Numbered from the stretch's first letter, positions 19,294-30,650 are shown. The stretch: 64,000 nt of DNA from Nothophaeocryptopus gaeumannii (GCA_031771865.1 JASISA010000041.1:2356001-2420000); one strand, 5' to 3'. Notes: generated from the letters alone by a model not told the origin. Translations and numbers: made by a program.

Positions 19294-21207
19294 TCAAATC
19301 TCCAGCCCATCCAACTGACTAACCAAATCCGCCTCATCCACACTCCCACCAAGCACATCTTCCAAATTCAACCAACCCTCACCCACCGCAAAGCCCACAA
19401 GATCACTCGCCGATCGAATTCCATTCGCACAAATAGCATTCGGATCTAGCAGATCCTGGACTTTGAGCAGAACATGTTCGAGATCATTCGCCCTTTTCCA
19501 AACCCTATGTTCCTTCCCACCATTCTTCTTCTTAGCCGGGGCTTTCTTCGAAGAAGGCCATTCGAGTTGTTCGAGGAGTTTGTATAGGACGAGGTGGAGC
19601 CACACGAGATTTGTTTGCGGGTGGAATTGGGACCAGTTTCGACCGGTGGCGGCGAATTGGGACTGGGATAAGGTGTGAATGTCTGCTAAGGGCGTGTCGA
19701 GGTAGAGGGCTCCTCGCATGTAGCGGTAAATATCGTATTGGTATTCTTCTGTGGAGTCGCCTTCGAAGAGGGGGGATTGGTCGGGGGATGCGAGGTCTGT
19801 GTAGGCAATGTTTTCCTCAGGGTTCGGGGACATGAGGCAGCGGGAGATTGTGTAGTCGATTATGGTTGTCTCGAATGATGTGAAGCCTAGTTTGCGTTTT
19901 GTGTCGATGGTGTCTGCGGTTGTTGAGAGTGGATCTGATGATCGAACACAGATGTTTCCGAGATGGAGGTCGCGATGTTCGAATTCTGCCCCTTCTTCAC
20001 CTTTCGCTATTGAGAGAACTGTTTGCCAGAAGATGTCCCATATCGGAAAGATGGTTGTGCACGAGCCTGATTCGACCAGGCGTTCGAGGTCGTTTCCGGC
20101 ATCTTGCATCTCGATCACTGCCCAGAGCTGATCGTCTGTGTAGCTGCTTTTCTTCGATGGGTCGGGAAAGTGGCTGAGCTCCTTCTTCTTCGCTTTCTGA
20201 GAATCATTCCAAGCTTTGAAAGCGGCGGCAAACGCTTCTGGGGGCCGACCTTGGAGTATTCGAACGTCGCGGAAGTTCGTGAAGCCGGGTATACTGCTCA
20301 TGCGCTGCAAGAGCTTGACTTCATTGGCCACGTCAAATGGCTTTGACATCCCTTCTGCCTTCTTCAAAGCCGCTGCTCGCTTCCGCTTATCGAGATGGAG
20401 GACAGCTTCTGGTGCTTGAAGTGGTATGACTTTGAACACGGACTCGTCTGTGCTGTAGAAGTCTGTGATATCTTCGAGTAAAGAAAGCCGGTAGACCTCT
20501 CCAAAAGAGGCCTCTGCTATCTTTGTGACGGCAAAGTGCTCAGACAGATCTGATGACCAAGTCGAGAAGGTAGTAAGAGCATGCGTTGAGAGATTCAAGA
20601 GGTCGCTGCAGTGCTGCTCATACGGACGGTCCAGGTTCCGCGCCGCCTGTGGCTCAGGAGGAATATGCGGCAGCGTCTCTTCAAATGGAAGCTGTGTTTC
20701 TGGTTCATGCTCCGTTGTGATCCTTTGCCTTGGCTTTCCCTCATCTTTGCTTCGTTTTCGAGGTGATCTCCTGGGTTGCACATGCTCTTCTCCCTGCTTT
20801 GTATGGTCTGCTACTTCAGGCTCTCCGGGAATATCCTCGAAGAATGTATGCTTCCCTCTTCCAACGACTTTGCCATCTTGCTCTATCTTCGGTCGAGGCT
20901 TTGACTTACTCTCTGCCTCGTGCTGTCGAGCCCTTGGCTTCCTTGTCTGTCTTCCCTGTACCGCGTCCAGAGCTTCCAGTGGCAACACTACTGAGTTGGC
21001 CTGCTTCTCCCCAAGCGCTCTTCTCGGAGACTGTCTCGTCTCTTTCGGTACCTCAGCCTCCTTTTCCAGTGCGATCTTCTTCAGGGCGACCGGCTTCGCT
21101 TTCGTCTGTTTCGGCGCTGGATGCTCCGGGCTGGAGGTATCGAAAGGCACCGCAGCTGGGTTGTATATCGCTCGCGAGCGCTTTCCATAGACTTGTTGGC
21201 GAGGCAT
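19294..21207 (-). CDS. Haspin-like protein kinase
   Basis: An intronless 637-residue protein. Residues 1 to about 200 are basic and disordered with SPRR/SPRK motifs. The C-terminal atypical kinase domain has haspin hallmarks: ITKI..-like VTKIAEASFGEVYRL for the glycine loop, FKVIPL with the ATP-site lysine, FEHRDLHLGNI as catalytic loop, and IIDYTISR replacing the usual DFG with DYT. A long insertion with DSQKAKKKE precedes the hinge IEMQDAGNDLE. Haspin phosphorylates histone H3 Thr3 to place the chromosomal passenger complex at centromeres. It lies tail to tail with the Yra1-like gene (237 bp) and head to head with the spermidine-synthase-like gene. Confidence 0.93.
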   Translation of the reverse strand: MPRQQVYGKRSRAIYNPAAVPFDTSSPEHPAPKQTKAKPVALKKIALEKEAEVPKETRQSPRRALGEKQANSVVLPLEALDAVQGRQTRKPRARQHEAESKSKPRPKIEQDGKVVGRGKHTFFEDIPGEPEVADHTKQGEEHVQPRRSPRKRSKDEGKPRQRITTEHEPETQLPFEETLPHIPPEPQAARNLDRPYEQHCSDLLNLSTHALTTFSTWSSDLSEHFAVTKIAEASFGEVYRLSLLEDITDFYSTDESVFKVIPLQAPEAVLHLDKRKRAAALKKAEGMSKPFDVANEVKLLQRMSSIPGFTNFRDVRILQGRPPEAFAAAFKAWNDSQKAKKKELSHFPDPSKKSSYTDDQLWAVIEMQDAGNDLERLVESGSCTTIFPIWDIFWQTVLSIAKGEEGAEFEHRDLHLGNICVRSSDPLSTTADTIDTKRKLGFTSFETTIIDYTISRCLMSPNPEENIAYTDLASPDQSPLFEGDSTEEYQYDIYRYMRGALYLDTPLADIHTLSQSQFAATGRNWSQFHPQTNLVWLHLVLYKLLEQLEWPSSKKAPAKKKNGGKEHRVWKRANDLEHVLLKVQDLLDPNAICANGIRSASDLVGFAVGEGWLNLEDVLGGSVDEADLVSQLDGLEI

Positions 21208-21778
21208 TACTTTCGGCCTCTTTCAAAGGGGCTGTTTCACAGCGACATCTTCGGCGAGCAAGGCATCCTATGCCCCTGTCGTCGATGTTCGCGCGCACGT
21301 GCACGCAAAATCCACGAACGTCACTGTTGGGCTGACCTGTCGTAAGGAGCAACAATCGATAAGAGCGACGGAGGCGCCTTCTTGCACACAGCATCCACCA
21401 CACGCGATACTCATCGAGCATCTGCGACTGATGTACGTAGACACAGCATAGATGCTCGATCAATACTATCAATGCGCCAAGAAAAACGACCAATCTGTAG
21501 ATGGTACTTGAGATGAGTCCGTACAGCGCTTGATGCGTTTCAGGTATAGCAAGATCTTCATCGCGTAGCAGCTTCCCTTCTTTCTCATATCGACTTCTGA
21601 GAACATTACTTCACCATTTCTATCAAATGCAACCGTACCGCACATCTTGCCTCGATCTGGAAACCACATACCAGATTCTCGAACGGTAGTCGGCTCGAAA
21701 TACTCTATATCAAGCCCCTGGTCTGGATCAGTCTCGCTTGGATCCATTCGGAAAAGAATTTGAAAGCATCCTACTAAA
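21208..21778. other. Divergent promoter region, haspin and spermidine-synthase-like gene
   Basis: This 571 bp gap lies between divergent genes. A minus-strand frame at 21469-21792 (107 codons) overlaps the neighbouring start codon and has no recognisable domain, so I did not call it. Confidence 0.5.
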
Positions 21779-23776
21779 ATGGCAAAGAACAAGGCGAAAA
21801 AGAACGCGTCGAGCGCGACCGCGCAACCGGAACCCAGGACCGACTATGCGACACAATACGGCAAGACAGGAGCTGCAGACTCAAGTAGTTATGCCGGCGC
21901 CGCTCTACAAACTGCGGTGCTACTCGTTCTCGCAGCAGCCACATCTCCAGTCTCGCAGCTGACTTTGGCTCCTGTCTATGGATCAATACCTTCATCAGTC
22001 AATCACAGTGTGGCGATCCTGCTCACTTTTACCTTGGGACTTTCAATTCCAGCGTTCACTGGCCCCGCGAAGTCAGAGAAAAGAGTGCTGGAATACTTAG
22101 CAGCATGGACCTTCTGGATACCTGTCATCCAGGCTATCTTTTCGCCATATAGTGGCCAGCTGGGACCGATTGCTGGGCCAATACTGAATGGTCTTCTGAG
22201 CTGCCATACGGTATTGGTACCTGCGGCGTACTGCGCTGCACAGGCGGGCTGCGAAGCACTGTTCGCCTACGAGAATAGCATGAGGATGCTCAACTTCTAC
22301 ACCTTTCGAGCACTAGACATCCTCTGCCTCGCCCTCTTCGCCATCCTTGAACGAAAACTTGCGTCCATGACAAGCGCACTCTTCGCCGCCCTCCCACACC
22401 TAACACCCCTCTACCTCCAACACGGCGTCGCCTTCAGCTTCTGCTCACTCCTGCCCTCAAAACCAACCCCGACCCGGCTGCTCATCCTCGCCCTCCCCGC
22501 CTTCCTCCACACAGCGCTCTTCAACCCGCACCTCCCCCGAATGCAAACTGCCTACCTGGCCAAAAACAAGTGGACAGTACTGGACCAACAATGGAGTAAC
22601 ACGGGATACATATCCGTCCTCGAAAGCCACGAACACGAACATCGTGTACTACGTGCCGACCACTCCCTCCTAGGCGGCGAATGGCTCCTCACGCCCAGCC
22701 GGGCTATGCGGGAAGGATGGAAAGTCAATGAGCCTATATACTCCGTTTTCTCGATGCTCGAGGCAGTACGGCTTATGCAGGTCGATGGAACAAGCGCAGA
22801 GGGGATGCAAGGTCGTGCGTCGGGGAGCGAAGGGAGTGAGGTCGATCAGAAGCAGGCGCTCGTCATTGGACTTGGCATCGGACAGGCACCAAAGGCGTTT
22901 CTGGAACATGGGATCAATACGACGGTTGTGGAGCTCGATCCAGTCGTGCATAGATTCGCGATGAAATACTTCGGCCTTCATGCGAATCATACAGCAGTCC
23001 TCCAAGACGCGGTCGACTGGGTCCACGACCAAACCCACCGCTCACCACCCTCAAGTGCCGGTGGGAAGACATACGACTACATCATCCACGACGTCTTCAC
23101 AGGCGGAGCCGAACCCCTCTCACTCTTCAACACCGTCTTCCTGTCAAATCTACGTTCATTGCTTCACCCCTCGGCAGGTGTAATAGCTATCAACTACGCA
23201 GGAGATCTATCTCTTCCCCTGACTCGTCGCGTCCTGTCGACCATCCACCATGTCTTCCAGGGCCAATGCAAAATATTTCGCGATGCTCCACCCGAGAAGT
23301 ATCAAGACCAAGACCAAGAATCCTCATCCCAAGACCGTATCAAGAGTAGCAGTGGCTCCAACTCCAATTCTGCTGCTTCTGCTGCTTCTGCTGCTGCTGA
23401 TGCGCCAAACCTGAACGCCGATGCTAATCCCAAGACAACGAATACACGAGGAAATGATAAGGAACAGGAACAAGATTTCCTCAACATGGTCGTTTTCTGC
23501 CGTAACAGTGCCGGTCCAATCACTTTCCGCAAACCAATTCCGCAGGACTTTTTGGGGAGTAAAAGTAGGCAGTACTATATGCTGCCAAAACCAGAGCTCG
23601 AAGTCGCCTTTCCCACCCAGCAAGCGGGTCCCTCAAGTAGTAATACAGGGGCAGAACTGCGGTTGCTTAGACCCGGTGATGAGGCGTCTTGGAAAAGCCA
23701 GCAGGTTCAAAGTGCCATTAACCATTGGTATATTATGCGCAGGGTCATGCCGGATGCCGTTTGGGAACTCTGGTGA
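21779..23776 (+). CDS. Membrane-anchored spermidine/spermine-synthase-like protein
   Basis: An intronless 665-residue protein. The first 245 residues contain about six to eight hydrophobic segments, so it is an integral membrane protein. The C-terminal half has the Rossmann fold of polyamine synthases: ALVIGLGIGQAPKAFLEHG as nucleotide loop, TVVELDPVVH with the acidic ribose-binding residue, and YDYIIHDVFTGGAEPLSLF, where the catalytic Asp is expected. A Ser/Asn/Ala-rich insertion (about residues 500-560) interrupts the end of the fold. This fungal family is uncharacterised. True aminopropyltransferases are soluble and about 300 residues, so polyamine synthesis is not implied. A membrane-bound methyltransferase-like enzyme is equally possible. 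Confidence 0.85.
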   Translation: MAKNKAKKNASSATAQPEPRTDYATQYGKTGAADSSSYAGAALQTAVLLVLAAATSPVSQLTLAPVYGSIPSSVNHSVAILLTFTLGLSIPAFTGPAKSEKRVLEYLAAWTFWIPVIQAIFSPYSGQLGPIAGPILNGLLSCHTVLVPAAYCAAQAGCEALFAYENSMRMLNFYTFRALDILCLALFAILERKLASMTSALFAALPHLTPLYLQHGVAFSFCSLLPSKPTPTRLLILALPAFLHTALFNPHLPRMQTAYLAKNKWTVLDQQWSNTGYISVLESHEHEHRVLRADHSLLGGEWLLTPSRAMREGWKVNEPIYSVFSMLEAVRLMQVDGTSAEGMQGRASGSEGSEVDQKQALVIGLGIGQAPKAFLEHGINTTVVELDPVVHRFAMKYFGLHANHTAVLQDAVDWVHDQTHRSPPSSAGGKTYDYIIHDVFTGGAEPLSLFNTVFLSNLRSLLHPSAGVIAINYAGDLSLPLTRRVLSTIHHVFQGQCKIFRDAPPEKYQDQDQESSSQDRIKSSSGSNSNSAASAASAAADAPNLNADANPKTTNTRGNDKEQEQDFLNMVVFCRNSAGPITFRKPIPQDFLGSKSRQYYMLPKPELEVAFPTQQAGPSSSNTGAELRLLRPGDEASWKSQQVQSAINHWYIMRRVMPDAVWELW

Positions 23777-23982
23777 TGAGCTTGATGATGATGGAGGGCG
23801 GTTCGACTCGGAAACGATGAGGGTACTGCGGAAAGGATCGGTATCTATTCGGGGCTTGTCTTCTATATCTCAAGCCAGCGGATTCGTAAGAATTTCGTGG
23901 ATTCGAGATGCGAACTGTCGTGTCTCGCTTGTGTGTGTATGTACAACGCAAACAAAGTTGGTTTCATAATGGCGGATGTCGT

Positions 23983-25890
23983 TTATTTCTTGGCATCGTA
24001 GCTGGGCTTCAAGAATTTCGGGCCTTTTTGCGGTTTGGGCGGTTCGTGGTTGTTGTGAGAAGCTTTCTTTTGGCGCTTCTTGATGTCGTCGCAATAGCCA
24101 ACTTGCTGACAGCATTCGTATTCTTCGACGACTTTTTCGCTGAGAACTTTGCTCGCTGACCAGCGGAGGTCCGGATCTGGGTGCAGCATGCCGAAGATGA
24201 AGGTTTTGGTGGCCGGATTGTCCAGCATGACGAACTTCTTCGATTTTGCGAAGTCTGGGAGGCCTTTGCCAGGCTTGATCGTCCAGTCTTGTTCCTTTGA
24301 TGTTTGAAATTCCTTCCACTCTTCCCATGACTTCATATAGATGCCAAAGTTTTTGCATCCACTATCGGCGTAGTCCCAAGGATTGCCTCCGAAGCAGAGA
24401 GTGAGGTAGACGATCGCGCATGCCCAGATGTCCACAGCGCGCGGATCATATTCTCCCAATCTCTGATAAACTTCCGGAGCCATGTACGGCCTGCTGCCAA
24501 CCCAGCCAGGTGAACACTTCCGAATTGGCTCATCAGGATCAATGATGCTCTGGCGTCTGCAATTCCGCATTCCGGGATGCTTGCCACAGAACACTTCGGC
24601 AGTGCCAAAATCTGCGATCTTCAGGCATCCTTCCCGATCAACCAACAAATTTTCTGACTTGAGATCCCGGTGAGCAATGCCGCGGCTGTGCAGGTGCTCG
24701 ACGCCTCTCATGAGTTGCTTGAACATGCAGTTCCGATCTTCTCGCGAGAAGTACCCCTTCTTGATGATGTCGTTCAAGTCGCCGTATTCGCAGTACTCCA
24801 TGACATGGTACCACTTCTCGCCGGTGTGGCACAAATGGAATGTTTGAACAATGTGAGGGTGCCCGCATGATTTCGAGATCGCATACTCTGATTTGATCTT
24901 GCGCTCGTATTCGAACTCGCTCTCTTCGTCCCTCTCGCGTGGCCTAAACTCCTTGACGGCGACAAGCTTGTCTTTGGCAGAGCCAAGGTTCGCGGTCTTG
25001 GACTTCATTAGTCGTACTATCGCAGCACCACCCTCTCCAATGTCTTTGTGCCCGATGCGAGCAAACACACTAAAGTGCTCCTCGAGCGGGCACTCGTCGA
25101 CTTGGAGTTCTTCGGGTAGAACAACAGACAAACGCCGGGCTTTGGAGCCGACACCGGATTCGACACCTTCCTCATAATCACCGTCCGCGGCCTTGGAATA
25201 GATGGAAGACCGCCGGCCATGTGTCGCTGCTGAGCTCGTCCGTCGTGGCCGTGTTGGAAGGTCGCTCGTTTGTTCGGCCCACCTGACTCCTCCAGTCTTG
25301 GACTCAGATCTGGGCTGCGGGGTCAGGCCGTCCGGATAGCTGACACCCCCGAATTGCTCGCCGTTATGAGCAAGCACAGAATCGACTACTATGCCAGGTG
25401 CCTGTGTCGCACTTTCTGAGGAAGTGTGGCCATTGACCAGAGCCGGTCGCAATGCTGATTTAGGTTGGGATGGCGATGCAGGGTTTGGTGATGCTTGCTG
25501 TGCGGCTGTCGGCGGGCGTGAAGCCGGCGGCGATTGCGCTTGCTGGAATCCTGATGAGATATCGACGCTGCTCGTGCGGCGACGGTGCGCCAGATGTCGC
25601 TTGAAGAAGCCCGATTTGCGCTTCTCCTGCGACGGCGAGGCCTGCATGGTAGACATGCGCTTCACGTCGGTCGACATGCTGTTTATGGATGTGGTAGGAG
25701 AATAATCGGAGCCTCGCTTGGAGGAGATTGAGGGTTGGTGGCTGTCGACCCTGCGGGGAGGCTTCCTGGCGAAATGGAAGATACTCCTGCTCCTCCACGA
25801 GCCGGCCGGCGACCTGGAGACGTTTGCACCTTTCAGCGCCTGCACGAGGCCGACATCGAAGTGCCGCTGGTAGTTGTTATTAGGGTTGCG

Positions 25891-25932
<42 letters not shown>

Positions 25933-26190
25933 TTTGCTGTTGCTGCGGTGGGTGGTGCCGTGGAGGTCCTCGAGCCTGCCTGCCGTAAATTTGATGCAAT
26001 CCTCCTCTGAAGTATGTGGCTGATCCCTCGGCCGCTCTCGATTGTCGGCCAAACCTATGTCACTTTCGATCCAGTACTCGGTGCGCAGCTCTCCAGTGCT
26101 CGACCACTGTCTGAAACCGAACTTAGTAGTGGCCATGGTGTAGAAGCCCGATGCTGGGGGCACAGCCGATATGCTGAATTCCTGAGGCAT
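23983..26190 (-). CDS. Ser/Thr protein kinase of the Hal4(Sat4)/Hal5 type
   Basis: Intronless, 735 residues from the ATG at 26190. The frame is open further upstream to 26652, but a TATA-like box at about 26273-26281 argues that translation starts at 26190 or at 26136. About 385 residues of Ser-rich disordered sequence precede the kinase domain: GHKDIGEGGAAIVRL, VAVKEF, HRDLKSENLL, IADFGTAEVF, APE in PYMAPEVYQ. An insertion near CRRQSIIDPDEPIRKCSPGWVGSR and the tail YDDI-like GYCDDIKKRQKK match fungal Hal4/Hal5-NPR kinases. Those yeast kinases stabilise nutrient and potassium transporters at the plasma membrane. The N-terminus contains an Asn-Ser repeat encoded by a hexanucleotide tandem. Converges with the preceding gene (206 bp apart). 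Confidence 0.9.
25885..25945 (-). repeat. Hexanucleotide microsatellite encoding an Asn-Ser run
   Basis: About nine imperfect copies of GTTGCT (plus strand), one interrupted by GTTGCTTTT. On the coding strand it gives alternating Ser and Asn in the disordered N-terminus of the Hal4-type kinase. The copy number is likely variable between strains because unit changes keep the reading frame. Confidence 0.85.
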
Positions 26191-26271
26191 ACTCTGCCCA
26201 TGCGAGGCATGCGATAATATGGACGGGGCATAACACTCACCTCTCAGCCGGTACCGGCAGGACAGGACAGA

Positions 26272-26281
26272 CCTTATAAAA
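26272..26281 (-). promoter_or_regulatory. TATA-like box of the Hal4-type kinase gene
   Basis: The minus strand reads TTTTATAAGG about 85 nt upstream of the ATG at 26190. It helps decide against the longer in-frame start at 26652. Confidence 0.45.
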
Positions 26282-27251
26282 AAAGCAGACTTAGCCCTGC
26301 ACCTGCAGCTCCTGTGCGATGAGGTATCCCACTCTATCGCGCAGACGTAAGCCGCCGAAATGCAAAAAGTCAGGCACGCTGCGCGGTGATTGATTGCGAG
26401 CTGCGAGCCAAGTCGAGAGCCAAGTGCCCAGCGCGCAGGCCAAGCGGTACCACCGGAGGTATTGGCAACGGTCTGCCGGTGAGCTGTCTGTATGTCTGTG
26501 GGACGGCGGAGGCTGTGGAGTAAGAGTGGGAGATGGTGCACACGCAATTCTGAAAGTTTTGCGTCTTCTGCCGGACGCACAAGGAGCGAAGAAGATGAGA
26601 CGAGTGATTTCGGCTTCACTTCATTTGCTCGGCAGCTTTGTTCCGGTGCCACTGACTGCTGATTACTGTCCTGTCCAGTGGAAGCTGTTCTGATTACTCC
26701 GACCTTTGCCGCCCATTTGTCAAAGCTTTTTGATGCACAATTGATGGGATCTACGCGGGTTCTTTACCTCACCACAGTAACATCACTCAACGCCCTCGAT
26801 CCCCCACCACAACGTAGCCTCCGACATGTGACATCTCCTGGAGTAAGCCGAGTTGTCTAGCATGGCGAAACTCTGAGGCTGATCTTCAAAATCTGCTACA
26901 GCACCAAGACTCTCGTTTCTTGGGACTTCCGCCCCGGCGCCCCTAAATTAGTCTTAGCGCACCGACCGAGCTCGGTTTCGGTCCACAAGTGGGGCCACCT
27001 TGACACGGTGTCTGCGGCAGACACCCCCGAAGGGGAATAGTGTGCCAAGAGGCAGACTGAGGCTGAGACAACCCCCAGATGGGAACTCAAGGTCAATGCG
27101 ATAGAAGGGAAGATCCGGGGGAGTCGACAGCACACATTCCAGCGCATCATCATACATCCACTTTGGCGTTTCGCTGGGCGTGTGATCAAAGTCTATCTAA
27201 TCGAATAGGAGCTTATGGAGGTGTAACGCAGGGGTTTCAGCAGTTCTCAAG
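26282..27251. other. Intergenic between two minus-strand genes
   Basis: Contains the upstream region of the kinase gene and the 3' flank of the permease gene. The only structure noted is a perfect inverted repeat at 27007-27025. Confidence 0.5.
27007..27025. repeat. Perfect 9-bp inverted repeat with 1-nt centre
   Basis: GGTGTCTGC, one G, then GCAGACACC. It lies 227 bp beyond the permease stop codon. It could fold as a hairpin in the permease 3' transcript or serve as a palindromic protein-binding site. Confidence 0.6.
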
Positions 27252-29189
27252 TTACTGATGATGGTGATGCTGACTCTTTGTCTGCACAGCTCCCTCCGAA
27301 TCTGAAGAGCTGGACGGAACCGCTTGAGCTGCGTATCCGATGTCTTCGCTGACGACAGCAGCTGCTTCTTCGCCCGCCATGACCACACCTCCGGATTCTG
27401 GCCCACGAAATTGCTTACTTCCTGTGGTCAACCAAGTGACGAGAGCTATAAGCATAATCACACCCACGGCGGCCGATGTGTAGTTCCTGGTTGAGTTTGT
27501 CAGCTCGGGCTTATGCCAGACAACTCGACTCGTGCGCCGGATAATCGGACCGGGCATCACTTACATGTTCTCGCTGTCGACCGGGGCGATGCTGGGAGAG
27601 TTGAAGGGTTATGGTCGTGAAAAGCAAATATACCAAGCCTGCAAGGTTAAGCGGCACGCTCAACCGCCCTAGATTGTATAGACCGCCTTGGATCGATGTT
27701 GCATGTCCTCGCGACTCCGGAAATATAAGGCTTGCCAAGCGGGCCATCAAGGGCATTGCGTACGACACGTCTGCAACACCCGGTCAGTATAATTCAGGCT
27801 CCCAAATTTGGTGTTCGACTTGGCGTGCAACGTGTACGACTTACAGAAGCCTTCTGTAGCGATCGACACTACAGTGTTGAATCCGGTAAGTGTACCAAAG
27901 TAGATGCTGTTCAGAGCCAGCTGAACCAAGACTGTCAAGCAAAGAGCTGCGACAGGTATATGCTTCCTTGGCTCGACTTTGCTCCAGAGGTTGGAGAACG
28001 GAAGTCCTCGGTCTCGCTGGGATTCGTGATGATCAGCCATCGTCACATCCCCGTCAGTTCGGGTAATACTTACAGCGAACGCATAGACCGCACGTCCTCC
28101 CTCAGCAGTCAGAGCGTTGGATGCACCAAAGCAAATCACGATCAGGAGGACCGTCAGACAGGAAGCGCCGGCTCTTGAGGCTGTGCTGTTGTAGAAGATC
28201 TCGATGATTGGCACGCCTGTGGAAGACATGGCAGTCTCGTCGATGGTGCCGATTGAGAAGCATGCCGCGATCAGAAAGACGAAGCCGGTCACTGCACCAA
28301 TGTAGACGGATAAGATGATAGCTCTTGGAGCTTGCTTTCTTGCATCATGAAGCTCTTCTACCATGTGCGCAGGAGCATCATAACAGCACATGCCGAACGC
28401 GGATTGCAAGAGGCCGATGATTGCAGCATACGATCGATTGAATCCAGTCTCGTTGACGAAATCCGAGAAGACAAAAGACGGAGATTGCAGGTGGTCATTG
28501 CAGGCGAAGACTGTGATCACAATGATCAAGAAGGCGCAGATATTCCAGATTAGCAGGCCACGGCTGATCTTTTCTAGCAGTCGAGGCGCAAAGATGTTGA
28601 AGCACAGGCTGAAGATGCCCACACCGTACGCTACCAAGACCGTCTGCCAGCGGTGGATCGTGAAGTCGGGATTGTTCAGGTTCGACGCGCCGAGGATGAA
28701 GTTGGCCGTGATCTATGCATGCATCGGTCAGCATTTTGAGGGAGCGTGAACGGTCTAGACTTCGTCACTCACGAAGTTATTAGTTGCGCCCATCGCCAGG
28801 ATGCCAATCAACATGAACCATCCACAGATGTAGCTGAGACCTCGCGCCCACTTGCGAGGAGCCATCACTGCCACCCAACTGTATTGTCCTCCCGCCACTG
28901 GGTACGCTGAGCACATTTCTGCCATCGAGTACGCAACAGCGAGTGATGCGACGCAGATTCCGATCCATGACCAGACCATCACCGGCGGGCCTCCAGATTC
29001 CACGCCAATGATCAGGACTCCAGACAGCGCTGACCAGCAGGTGACGATGGAGAATGAGAAACCGATCATTCCAATGAGCCCGAATGATCTCTTCAGCTCT
29101 TGTTGATAGCCAAACTTCTCCAGTGCGACCTCCTCTGCCGCGTCTTGGTTGAAAACGCCCTCAGGCGCCTTCTCCTTCTCATCCGCCAT
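27252..29189 (-). CDS. APC-superfamily amino acid/GABA/choline permease, with a one-base frameshift
   Basis: Five exons: 29189-28773, 28712-28074, 28016-27845, 27770-27565 and 27486-27252. The product (about 550 residues) has some twelve membrane segments and family landmarks: FGLIGMIGFSFSIVTCW in helix 1, GAPHMVEE-like YDAPAHMVEELHDARKQAPRAI, and FYVSYAMPL formed across intron 3. In exon 4 the frame GLVYLLFTTIT must shift by one base to reach NSPSIAPVDSENMNYTSA, the conserved segment joined across intron 4. The shift falls at a run of three G (plus strand 27606-27608), so one base looks inserted. Taken literally the protein loses its last helices. It ends in a short His run. Fungal members import GABA, choline or polyamines at the plasma membrane; the substrate is not predictable. 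Confidence 0.85.
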
Positions 29190-30650
29190 GATCAGTCCAA
29201 GAAGTGCTGTAGAGTTAGAGGAATGAAGTTGGAAAATCGATATACGAAAGTGTGCAGGAACACAGAAAGCAACGAGTTCCAAGACTGTGATGATAGCCCC
29301 CAGATCTAGTAGTGCCTCGAAGGATGTCGATCTCTGCGGCTTCAGTAAAACGCCAGCCGTGTGTAGAACATGCAAATGCAAACCTTCATTGTAAAATGTA
29401 CTTTGTGGTGATTCAATGCTGCGCGTCAACGCGATCTGCATCAGCGCGGCCAAGTGGCAGGCCTGCGAGGGAGGCCATGGTAAGTTAGAGATAGGCAGAG
29501 AAAGTCGGCTTATAGGACGTTCTTTCTAGTCGTCACTTTGGAGTCTTGTACTGATAACGGATGTGGACCTCGGTGATTGGTAGATGCAGTACGGGATGCT
29601 GCCAATGCAGGGCTCAGTCGAGCTCTATCTCGTGCTGTACGCGATCCGGCCGAGTGTTTGAAGGTTCATGTTCCTGAAGAAGACCGAGAGATGCGCGGAG
29701 ACTAACAGAGCAATGCATGGTGTCGACGTTTTTCTTTGTCTGGAGCTGTTTCTGATCCCAAGTGAGGTTGGGCTACGACTTTCGAAGGGCAGTGTTGTGT
29801 CCCACCATTTTGGAACCTACGTCAGAGCGGCTGCCCATGGATCCCTGCAGGACTGACATGTCTCTTGCGACTGTGATGAACGTTTGTGATCCCTCTGCCT
29901 GCAATTCAAGCCATATTCGATCACCATATTCTTTCAAGGTCTTTGCTGCAACACAACTCGGACAGGAAGCTGCCGATGCTCTCAGACCCCGCGACACTGG
30001 CGACCGGACTTCCGGGAGGTGCACCGTCATTGCACAAGCGAAGACCCTTTTCTGGGCCAGCTTTCTTTGCCGCACACCTTTCATCTCAGCTTCATTACCA
30101 ACGAACTCCTCAACACGATACCCAAATACAGCGCGATATGGCGAAAACTTTGAGCGCTACCAGATGCATTCCACTGTTGAGCTTTGAATTCATTGCGGAC
30201 GACTTGCGAGTTGTTCTGGACTTTGTTGCCTCAGGCCAACCACCAATGGTAAGCATTCATGAGGAAGGTACAGTGTAGCGCCCCACAACAGCGGCGGTAT
30301 CCGCGGGCCTCTTTCTACTGTGCTATGCCGGGCCTACCAGTGCGCTTGAAAGCAGCACTCTACGACTCTTCTCTGCAACCTCAATCAAGACAGCACCATT
30401 ACTCCGCCTTCCAGGCTTGTCCACCAGGTCAAGACCATGGTCGAATTTCGTTAACACCGCTCATACTGCTCTTCAATCCTCTTATTCATCCGCGCTCAGA
30501 GCTTCCTCCCGCGCTCCTCTTCTTCGCACCTCGACCACTTTTCGCTGACCAACAGCACTCCGAACGCTTCACGAGCTCTCTTGGACGTCGCATTCGTCTA
30601 ATAGATTGTCCTGACGAAAAGACAATCCCATAACTCAGTTCGAACGCAGC
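29190..30650. other. Divergent intergenic region
   Basis: This 1.46 kb gap carries the promoters of the permease and of the PHD-finger gene. Open frames at 29762-30187, 29886-30278 and 30259-30633 lack domains and coding character. Confidence 0.5.

Noticed and set aside
21469..21792. 107-codon minus-strand frame between haspin and the spermidine-synthase-like gene
   Set aside because: It overlaps the start of the plus-strand gene, has no domain and lies in an expected double promoter.
26191..26652. 154-codon N-terminal extension of the Hal4-type kinase
   Set aside because: A TATA-like box lies inside it, and the sequence has the look of untranslated upstream DNA.
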